Below are positions 56,236 through 64,000 of a DNA stretch of 64,000 bases, one piece after another. The translations under genes were made by a program, and so were the position numbers. The DNA is taken from the NCBI GenBank assembly GCA_030762935.1, contig CM060880.1:14108501-14172500 (forward strand), read 5' to 3'. Each line of letters opens with the position of its first letter. Within the stretch, counting starts at the first letter, position 1. A model generated the notes under the pieces. That model saw only the letters and a list, made by a program, of their open reading frames with translations. It searched no databases and was not told where the DNA came from. This DNA is from Hymenopus coronatus (Eukaryota > Arthropoda > Insecta > Mantodea > Hymenopodidae).

Positions 56236-56470
56236 TTTCTCTACTATTTACCTGTAGTAAATAGAAGTATTGCATTCCACCCAAAAATTTGACAGTGAGA
56301 AATCCATTGGAAATAAGTGCTCTGAGGCCTTCTGAATTAAAAGCATTTAGAAAAAAGGCTCATGTCTGAATGCCTAAACAGCATAACTCAAAAAACAAAA
56401 GTAGATTAAATATAAACTTGATATTTTAAGTTTAGTAACTTCCAAAGACACTACACAGATTTTCAAAAAA
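56236..56470 (+). repeat. R1 repeat, 5' quarter
   Basis: It starts with an altered palindrome ('ctctactatttacctgtagtaaatagaag') in which the inner bases changed on both sides together. It ends near 'aacttccaaagacactac'. A piece of R2 follows at about 56510-56590. Confidence 0.75.
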
Positions 56471-56589
56471 TGCAATGAAATCGTTGCGAAACTAGTCCAG
56501 GCAAGGATTCCAAAAGATAAGTGAAGATTTGTTGCAACTATTATTTTTATATTAATATTTGTGTTATTCTTCACTGTTACAAGCTTCTT

Positions 56590-57877
56590 TTTACATTTAT
56601 TTCTGCAAGGCTTATCTTAAGGCTAAAAATGGCAAATTTTTCAATTTTTTTTTATTTCACTAATTAATTGTTAATACATTCAGCTTTATGTTCCCAAAGT
56701 TTCATAACCTAATTCGATTTCTTTGTGGTCCAAATAAATTAAAAAGTTAGGACTTTTCATGCCACACCCACTTTTTCTGCTTGCTTTGATTATCAGCTTT
56801 GATCGCTTGTTTCTCTACATTTCTTACAGGCAAACATAGTTATAAATATTTAGAAGGTATGTTTCTTTAGTTTCTGACCAGGAAGAAGTTAGGTGGATTT
56901 TAGGGAGTATCTAAAGTATGTAGATCACTCCCTAAATAAAACGAACAAAATTTTCTTTTCTTGTTTTCTCAGGTTTATAATTTTTCACACTTGTGTACCT
57001 TTTTCTTGGAAACTATTTGAGATATTTTAATGAAATTTTGTACACACACATTTCAGTCCACAGTGAGTATTTTGGCGCAGCTAGTTTTCTTTTGATTTAG
57101 ATTCTATAGGTATTGTGCAATGAAATATATAATTTGAAATAAAAAAACTCAATTACCTTGAAAAATAGAGATAGAATAAAAACTGTGCTAAAATATAGCA
57201 TAATTCTAATACTTTATGTACACTTGTTTTTAAGCAACTTAACCAAAGGGATACTAAGAAAAAGGTACATAAGTTTTTTGATATTTTGAAAATTCCAATG
57301 TGTAATTTCTTTATTTGTTGACAAAATTACTTATAAAATAAGACATTCATAGACAATATCAAGACAATTAACTGTGTAAAATTTGATTGCTTTAGGACAA
57401 AAACTATGGCCATGGTAGAAGTTTTGTTGTGTTGAGGTATTTCTGCCTATGTTCCCTCTTAATTAAAATTAAGTATATGGAAGACTAGTTTGAATAGCCA
57501 CTAGCAAATGAAAGAGGCTAGTCATCTGAATATAACTCATCAGAAAATACAGTAAAGCTTCTGCAAGACGTCAAGATTGAAAATGTTGAAAATATTAGGC
57601 TGAGCAATGAATATTCACATTTAGTAGATGTGATCACTTTGAGTTGCTGTGACCCACCCACCCTAATTAAGGCATCTTTTTAAATACAAAAGTCGTCACA
57701 AAATGTAAACAACATATTCTTTTTGTAATTTTTACATGTGTACAACTATACTGCTAAGCTGATGTTTTCTCACAAAATCCACGAATCTTTTCCAATAAGC
57801 ATATGTTGCCATTTCCTTTCAAATTGTTGATTTGATTCACAAAAATATAACACTACAGAATACTTTTCTGATAAAAA
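56590..57877. other. No gene seen
   Basis: AT-rich sequence without a recognised repeat or ORF. Confidence 0.35.
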
Positions 57878-58317
57878 AAATTTGATGTGTTACACTCACA
57901 TGACTTTCTCTAGCTGTTCTACAAATAGCCTTCTTACAAGAGATTATTGTTCTTTCTACACCATGCTAATTGAGCTAAACATTAACAGAATGTTCTTATT
58001 ACTTAGTTCCTTGTAAGTAGAAGGGAACTAAAGGAATGCGCTATGCTAAAGTGATAGTCAAATGTTTTAAAAGCTATCATGCCATTGCCATTGAAATTTG
58101 CTTCTTTGCTTGGTGAGGAGTAGAAAGAAAAATGGACACTTCCTGTCTGAGAAAAGTATAATTTTAAAACTGGAGGATATTCCTTTAACAAGGTATATCT
58201 TGAAAACAATCAACTCTTCAACAAAAATGCATATGACATAAATTTTGTTTTAACGAGATCTACATAAATGTGAAAAGAAGCTAGTAACAGTGAAGTAACA
58301 CAATTATTATTATTATA

Positions 58318-59429
58318 TTAACCTCTTAACATAAAACCATGAGTATACTCGTTTTTTCAAATTTGACGACATAATAAAATGCTGAATATACTCGGGCTTA
58401 TCATTTCTGACCGGCATACATACAAAAAAGGTCTAAGTTACTCGTTCTATCTCATGTTTTAGCACTTCTTTGATATTGTCATAGATATCACTGTGGTCTG
58501 TTGCTTTGAAATGTATACTTCTGCCAAGAGATTTCTCTGAATCATGCAATTATCCAGTTCTGTGATACTAGCAGCCAGTGTTACAATCTGTTCTCACAGT
58601 TTCTTGTGTGGCATTTCCTCATACTTCATAAAAATGGAGAGTGAATATGAGTTCGATATTGAATTTAGTTGGTCTGAGAGTTCAGAAGATAGCTATAATG
58701 AAAGTGATGAATCAACTTCGTCTGAGTGTGATATTGCGAGTGCCAGAGTGTGGTGCGAAGTGGATTCGTCTAGGCCACTGCCACCTGCTCCGCCATGGTT
58801 TCCTTTTTACAGGTAAACCTGAAATTAATTTTCAACCCTGTACTGATGATGTCTTGCATTACTTTAGAAAATTCATTGACGACAGATTCATGTAAATTTT
58901 GGTTACCGAGACCAAAACAGATATGCAACACAAACAAACGTTCTGGAATGGAAGGAAACAACAATCGATGAAATGTACACATTTGTAGCTGTAATACTGT
59001 TTCAAAGCATTGTCAAAAAACCAACATACCAGATGTTCTGCACTAAAAAAAGCTACATTAGCCACACCAATGTTTAGAGAGGTACAGAGGGAATCTAGCT
59101 TTTTGTATTGATCCTTGCTTCAGGGTATTCCACATAGCCACAAACATATAAATGACTCTAAATGTGTTGTTGTTCATTTTTTAGCGGTTCAATGCCTGGA
59201 ATTCACTTTTGTTAATATAATTTCAAGAAGAAAAAGGGCATAAGCATATCATGAATATACTTGTGATTTTAAACTAGGGGATATTCAGCAATGAAAATTT
59301 CCATTGTTGAGCTCTTAAAAATCAATTTCAAGGTTACTGTCATTATTGTACTGAAGATTTCATTTTGACAATAAAAAAATAGGCAAAAAAAGAACCATCA
59401 TATTGTAAATGTATATGTTAAGAGGTTAA
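58318..59429 (+). mobile_element. piggyBac element, internally decayed
   Basis: The element (58322-59425, 1,104 bp) has ends CCTCTTAACATA and its complement, with TTAA on both sides (58318-58321, 59426-59429). Length is less than half of a typical autonomous piggyBac. It sits within R2-like sequence ('agctagtaacagtgaag' just upstream), itself within R1. Confidence 0.9.
58634..59200 (+). pseudogene. piggyBac transposase N-terminal relic
   Basis: An ATG at 58634 starts a very acidic segment (MESEYEFDIEFSWSESSEDS), typical of piggyBac N-termini. After PWFPF a frameshift near 58805 leads to FTGKPEINFQPCTDDVLHYF, the start of the conserved transposase core. Further frameshifts and stops follow through a region matching the TFW...EMYTFVAVILFQSIVKKP segment at about 58940-59025. 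The catalytic core beyond is missing. Confidence 0.85.
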
Positions 59430-59493
59430 TAAGAGATCTACATTTTTTGTGCAGTAAGTTTTTGTCTATCTCTTACAGTTTAATCGTTATGTA

Positions 59494-59568
59494 AAGTGGT
59501 CTTTCATGCCCAACATTGAATGGGATGCTGAGAACCACAGTAGTTGAAGAGCATCCATAAATAAATAC
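59494..59568 (+). mobile_element. SINE-A 3' fragment
   Basis: Only the last 75 bp or so are present ('ggtctttcatgcccaac' to 'gcatccataaataaata'). It joins the reversed R1 on its left to a forward R1 piece on its right. Confidence 0.8.
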
Positions 59569-59786
59569 ATATTGCTAATGCGTATCTTGATTAGCATAGT
59601 GTGAAAGAAGAAATAATCTTTTTTAAGAAGCTTGTTTGTGGAACAATTGGAGAAAAGCATGTGAGTGTAACATATCAATTTGTTGTTGCAGGAGACCATA
59701 AATTGTGTGAAATCTTAGTATAACATTTTTGGGTAGAGTACAGTACCTTATCTACTTATATACTATGTGCTAAATGGAGAAAGTAA
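59569..59786. repeat. Two R1 end fragments in opposite orientation
   Basis: 59569-59690 is a forward R1 right end ('gattagcatagtgtgaaag' to 'gtgagtgtaacatatca'). 59705-59786 is a reversed palindromic end ('ttgggtagagtacagtac' to 'aaatggagaaagt'). Confidence 0.65.
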
Positions 59787-59789
59787 GAA

Positions 59790-60235
59790 TCTAATGTGTT
59801 ACACTCAAATGACTTTCCCTAGCTGTTCTAAAAACAACTTCCTACAAAAAATTATTATTATTTCTACACCATGCTAATCGAGATAAATATTAGCAGAATG
59901 TTCTTATTACTTACTTTCTTATAAGTAGAAGAGAACTAAGGGAATGCACTAAGCCTAAAACAACAGTCATGTTGTTATTGCACTTCGCTTCTTTGCTTGG
60001 CTTGAAGTAGAACAAAAGAAAAACGGACACTTCCTGTCTGAGAAAAGTGTTAAGTATTTTACAATTAAAACCAATAATAAGTAAAATCTCAGAAACAATT
60101 ACCTCCACGACAAAAATGTAAAGGATATAAATTGTATGTTTTGACGAGATTTACATTTTTTGTGCTCTAAGTTTTTGTCTATCTTTTACAGTTTAGCAGT
60201 TAAGCAAAATTGAGCAAAAATTTTTCACAAACTTT
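59790..60235 (-). repeat. R1 repeat, reversed, truncated
   Basis: It starts with the 'taatgtgttacactcaaatg' end and stops after 'gtttagcagttaagcaaaatt', about halfway. Confidence 0.8.
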
Positions 60236-60273
60236 ATATTATACCATTATTATTATATATGCAATGTTTCAAT

Positions 60274-60450
60274 GTTTACCTGGATAAGGTTTTTTTTCAG
60301 GGTTTTCCCTTATCCAGAGAAGACAAATGTCGAGTAACTTTAAGCTCCATGGACCCTGAGATCATTTGAACATCATTTCACCAATTTCATTCATCGTCCG
60401 ATATGACCAACCAGGTTAAAGGATGTTAAACTAAAAAAAAAAAAAAAAAA
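60274..60450 (+). mobile_element. SINE-C copy, 5' truncated
   Basis: It begins at 'tacctggataaggtttttt', without the tRNA-like head, and ends 'aggttaaaggatgttaaa' with an A run of about 18. 5' truncation with an intact tail fits LINE-type retroposition. Confidence 0.9.
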
Positions 60451-60660
60451 TGTTGAAAACTTGCAAATATGCAAAGAAGTTTGTGACAGTGATGTGATTA
60501 AAATAAAAAACAAAAGGAGGGTGGTGTATCACTTGTGGAGGCATCTGTTGCTGGATCTATGAACTTCCAAAGGTCACTGTATGTTGTTAAACTTCATGAG
60601 ATCGCTCTTTGATTTCATGCTGTAGATCTTCTCCCAGACTTCGGTCCCAATGTGTAAAAA
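60451..60660 (-). mobile_element. Penelope-like element, 3' coding end fragment
   Basis: The minus strand carries VWEKIYSMKSKSDLMKFNN and, one frame over, SDLWKFIDPATDAST. This is the same tail (WEK-Y-K, then LWK) seen in the other two PLE copies. No hammerhead core is left. Confidence 0.6.
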
Positions 60661-61181
60661 TAAGTGATGTTTTTATTACAAAAACCAGCTGAAACTCTTT
60701 ATTTGATTTTAACTCATAATTTGTATTTACATTACCTTTGTCATTAAAACTGGTTTTCCAATCTTGTACTTGTTTTCAGTTCTAAACAAGTGTTATACTT
60801 ATGTAGCTTATTTTGTAATGAAAATTAAAATGAACACTCCGGGATTCCTTAAAGGCAAATTGTTTTGTGTTTTAGGTTCAATACCTGCTGTCCTCTAAAT
60901 TCAAAGTTGAATCATGCATTTTTAAATTAAAAGCCTATGAAAGAAGATAAAGCCTACAAAAATGTCGGTAAGTAGCAAAAGTTTATCTTCCTGATTCTAT
61001 AAAAGAAGAATTCACTGCAGTTAGTGCTGTGCTGTTTGTTTTCTCAATAACATGTTTCTTTACAGCGTCTCATTCTCCCAGTTGGATTGTTGGTAGCAGT
61101 GATAAACTGAGGGGGTGACCTAGGAGGAAATTTACCTTCTGGCTTTTACTTTCTAGTAACACATACTCATAGAACAATTTT
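60661..61181. other. No gene seen
   Basis: There is a clean acceptor ('gttttgtgttttag' at 60862-60875), followed by 24 open codons and a stop, and a GTAAGT donor near 60968. The two cannot bound one open exon. Not called. Confidence 0.3.
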
Positions 61182-61438
61182 TACTCTCTTTACACGTACT
61201 ATGTACATAGTGTATAGAGAAGGTATTGCAACTTCAGTCACATAGCAACCAGCTTTTGACTATCACTTTAACCTGTGGTACTCCGTTATTTTGCTTCTAC
61301 TTACAAGCAAGCAAGTAATAAAGACTGTTTCTGCTAATTTTTTCTCGATTAGCATAAAGTAAACAGAAGCATAAGCTTTTTAACAATAATTTGTTGCAGA
61401 GATGTAGAGAAAATCATGTGAATGGAACACATCAGATT
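61182..61438 (+). repeat. R1 repeat, internal-deletion derivative of about 257 bp
   Basis: The intact palindromic end (about 45 bp, to 'agaaggtattgca') is joined directly to the last 210 bp of R1 ('acttcagtcacatagcaacc' onward). Both ends are complete. This has the form of a mobile deletion derivative. Confidence 0.88.
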
Positions 61439-61451
61439 TTTTTTGTTTAGT

Positions 61452-62592
61452 TTCATGTCCTCTAACCTGGTAGGTCATATTAGATAATGAATGAAACTGG
61501 GGCAGTGATGCTTAAATAAGCTCGGGATCCATAGAGCTTACAGTAACTCAACATTTGTCTTCTCAGGATAAGGGAAAACCCCAGAAAAAAAAAACTGATG
61601 TGTTACACTCACATGACTTTCTCTAGCTGCTGTATAACCAAACTTCTTACAAAAGATTATTCTTCTTTCTACATCATGCTAATTAAGATAAACATTTGCA
61701 GAATGTTCTTATTACTTAGTTCTTTATAAGTAGAAGGAAACTAAAGGAATGTGCTATGCTAAAGTGATAGTCAAATGCTTTAAAGGCTGCTGTTATGCGA
61801 TTGTCATTGCAAATTGCTTCTTTGCTTGGCCAAGAGTAGAACAAAAGAAAAATGAACACTTTCTACCTGAGAAAAGTATAAACACTTTACAATTGAAACC
61901 AATAACAAGGAATATCTTGGAAATGGTTACCTCCACAACAAAAACATAAAGGGCATAAATTGTGTGTTTTATAGAGATCTACACTTTTTGTGAAGTAAGT
62001 TTTTGTCTATCTCTTACAGTTTAGCGGTTAAGCAAAATTTGTCAAAATTCATGCAGAATAGAGGTCTTCAGAGTATATTCCCAGAAAATTCAAGGTACAC
62101 ATTTTATTTGGGATGCAAATATCTTTAATATACAGGATTTTAATCAAAATCGTTAGCATTTTTCAGAAAATCAAAATTTTCGAAAATGTTTCTATGTAAA
62201 GGGTATTTTTTGGTTGGGGGATTCTCTTGAAAATCTTTGTGTCACATTCTTGGAAGATACCAAACCTACATACCAAGTTTGGTAATTAATGGTCTTTTCG
62301 TTTTTGAGCTACTGTCCACAGACACACTCATGTACATGGACCTTTTTCTAAAAATGCTTTTTTTGGACTCAGGGGACCCCAAAACATATATTTCAGGTGA
62401 AATCTCGACATTGAATTTTTGGATGGAATACAATACCTTCTCTGTCCACAATATGCATTGTACTTGTGAGCTAGAGAAAGTAAAAAAAAAAAAACCCTAT
62501 CCGATTAACTCTCTCTAATCATGACTCGAACTTGAGAGCTCTTGAATTTCTAGCAGACATACTACCACCACACTACATAGGTAGGGTCCAAA
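61452..62592 (-). mobile_element. SINE-C split by an R1 insertion
   Basis: Reversed SINE-C parts at 61452-61592 (3' part) and 62484-62592 (tRNA-like head, decayed B box) become continuous once the R1 between them is removed. The break is at the poly-A/T spot of the SINE ('cccagaaaaaaaaa' / 'aaaaaaccctatcc'). Confidence 0.85.
61593..62482 (-). repeat. R1 repeat, full length, inserted in SINE-C
   Basis: A complete 890-bp reversed copy from 'ctgatgtgttacactcac' to 'gagctagagaaagt'. Its A-run flanks on both sides are shared with the SINE. The TG site is nearly gone, and the palindrome is reduced to 'ccacaatatgcattgtac'. Confidence 0.92.
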
Positions 62593-63116
62593 ACTTTAAA
62601 GCTGACCAAGTGCAAAAAGAAGCTCTCTGCACATGTTGAATACTTAAATTGTTCCACTACCTAGAATTGCAGAAGTAACAAAAGCAACAAGGTATTCATC
62701 ATTGGTTGACTGCCGAGGTAGCAACAAACATTTGCTTTGTCACTATTAATTTCTTCAAGGATTGTGGTTCAGATGCTTATTATTAAGCAAAATGGGTCAT
62801 GAAAGTGATAAAGCAAATATCATAAACAAGTTAGCAAATCATTGTGTATTACAGCTGCTTTCTGCAAATAAATCATTTTCAAAGGTTACTTTAATAAAAT
62901 TTACTTTGAACAGAGTTCAAAAATGGTAACATGCTTTTTGCATACCATGTAATAAGGGAAGCTTTAGGACCTCAAAATAATTTAGCAATGCATTATTTGG
63001 AAATCGGTAGCAGAAACTGTTTTCTTGTTACATATTCAATGTGCATACCTCAAATAAGCATTTTATCAAAACTATTCTTGGTAATATATCAAATAAAAAG
63101 AAGTATTTTAGACAGT
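62593..63116 (+). other. Spacer with a weak exon-like stretch
   Basis: At 62917 onward, after 'actttgaacag', a plus-strand frame stays open for about 85 codons (MLFAYHVIREALGPQNN...) into the inverted repeat that follows. It could be an exon or chance. No family is recognised and it has no mate. Confidence 0.2.
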
Positions 63117-63895
63117 GAATGGAGTCACCTTTTTTACACTTTTTGCTCCACTTTTGGGAAGACTGGTTTTAAGATACCTTAACCCTACTTTCAGTTCTGA
63201 GGTTGACTGATGCTACATACAACAGGAGGTTGTGTGCAGTCTGGTGTTGTGCTGTCAATAGGATGATGATGGAATATTTGTTCAATTTTATTTCTTCCTT
63301 TATGTTTATGATTTTCAGACCAAAAATGGTGTGCTAATCATAACAGTCTGAAAATCATAGCATAAAGAGAGTTGATTAAATATATAAGAAAACCTTTGGA
63401 ACTGTAAATTTGGGAAAACATCTTTATCACCAAAGAAGAAGATTCCCTTATGAATTTTGAGCTCCCCGCCATGGATTTTTTTTGATAATATTTAATGCCC
63501 ACTTTCACTACCATAGCACCACAGATGATGACACTGGTGATAGGTGGAATGAATGAAGATGGAGCACCAGTGGAATGTGACAGCGGGAGAAACCCGAGAA
63601 CCCAGAGAAAACCTGCCCCTGTGCCGCTTTGTCCACCACAAATCTCACATGCGATCGTTTGGGATCAAACCCAGGTCATCTAGGTGAGAGGCAAATGGTC
63701 TAACCTTTGGCAACGGCACGGCCCCGCTATGGATGACATCATCCTATTGACCAGAGTAGAGGGCAGCACAACCCAGGCTGCACACAACCACCTGTTGTAT
63801 GTAGCATCAGTCATCCCCGGAACTGAAGATAGAGTTTAAGGTCTTCGCAAGCGAAGGCAAGGTTGTGCAAAAAACATATAAAAAAGGTGACTCAA
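63117..63895. repeat. Long inverted repeat with a SINE-B in the loop
   Basis: Arms of about 145-165 bp (63117-63262 and 63730-63895) are inverted copies. The best-matched core is 'actgatgctacatacaaca' and its complement. The loop holds a smaller perfect hairpin (14-bp arms 'tatgattttcagac' at 63306-63319 and its complement at 63341-63354) and a SINE-B. It may be a foldback element; no target duplication was identified. Confidence 0.7.
63490..63727 (-). mobile_element. SINE-B copy
   Basis: Reversed SINE-B from 'atttaatgcccactttca' to the head 'gccaaaggttagacc'. Its B box is changed to GGTTTGATCCC on the minus strand. Confidence 0.88.
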
Positions 63896-63924
63896 TTCAT
63901 TTAAATTATATTCCTGATAAGTTT

Positions 63925-64000
63925 TCTCTTTTGTTTCCTAATTTTTGTGTTAGCAAACCAATTTGATAGTGACTTTAACTGCCATAGCATTGGACAAAAT
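63925..64000 (+). other. Possible exon running off the window end
   Basis: An acceptor-like tract ending 'aatttttgtgttag' (63952) is followed by an open frame (NQFDSDFNCHSIGQN) to the window edge. The same frame also runs back through a hydrophobic stretch before a stop near 63912, with no ATG. Confidence 0.15.

Larger units (their letters stand above)
57878..59500 (-). repeat. R1 repeat, reversed, split by a compound insertion
   Basis: R1 text from 'tgatgtgttacactcac' runs to 'gagatctacat' at about 58266 and resumes at 'gagatctacatttttt' near 59432. The repeated GAGATCTACAT on both sides is likely the target duplication of the insertion between. It stops at about 59500 against a SINE-A piece. 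Confidence 0.8.

Noticed and set aside
60862..60970. Possible terminal exon after 'tttgtgttttag'
   Set aside because: 24 codons and a stop, with no upstream exon of known phase; the downstream GTAAGT cannot bound the same open frame.

Overview
The window is AT-rich nuclear DNA from an animal, most likely an invertebrate with a large, repeat-laden genome. An arthropod such as a chelicerate is my best guess, but no single marker proves it. The evidence is spliceosomal exons with GT/AG borders, a nuclear-type tRNA-Phe with A and B boxes, several tRNA-derived SINE families, and mariner, hAT, piggyBac, Penelope-like and non-LTR elements. Host coding sequence is only a few percent of the window; most of the rest is mobile DNA of different ages.

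Host genes. (1) A complete, uninterrupted minus-strand gene at 12885-13784 encodes a BCCIP/Bcp1-family protein (299 aa). (2) A plus-strand gene spans at least 28.8-42.0 kb. Four exons (28761-29117, 35774-35852, 37544-37633, 41858-42003) have good splice sites and matching phases. Their product is unrecognised: a basic/proline-rich stretch with five YxxP motifs in 54 residues (two YAVP, YDVP, YDSP, YEDP) followed by an acidic tail. This looks like a Crk-type SH2 docking segment. Upstream exons are not seen. (3) Weaker minus-strand exon candidates at 3.2-11.3 kb, three of which join in phase. (4) tRNA-Phe(GAA) at 20582-20654.

Mobile DNA by region. 0-2.2 kb: repeat family R1. 3.6-4.1 kb: an unexplained GC-rich patch ending in a G run and a perfect hairpin. 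5-16 kb: SINEs around the BCCIP gene. 16.1-18.6 kb: a complete but broken hAT element with an 8-bp target duplication. 18.6-21 kb: mostly unique sequence plus the tRNA. 21.5-26.3 kb: R1 copies, one as a tandem run of 3' ends. 26.5-46 kb: the introns and flank of the YxxP gene, loaded with R1, SINEs, three mariner/transposon relics, a Penelope-like element (PLE) with a hammerhead-ribozyme motif, and a TTAA-flanked foldback MITE. 46-52.7 kb: two non-LTR 3' ends, a palindromic PLE pair with an intact-looking mariner in one arm, and another mariner relic. 53-64 kb: R1, SINEs, a piggyBac deletion derivative, a PLE end and a long inverted repeat.

The commonest repeat is R1, an AT-rich non-coding element of about 0.89 kb with more than 20 copies here. 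One end is a palindrome, the same motif recurs near the other end, and a TG microsatellite sits at a fixed internal position. It resembles non-autonomous Helentron-type (HINE) elements, but that is inference. SINE insertions in R1 and R1 insertions in SINEs show that the two families overlapped in activity.
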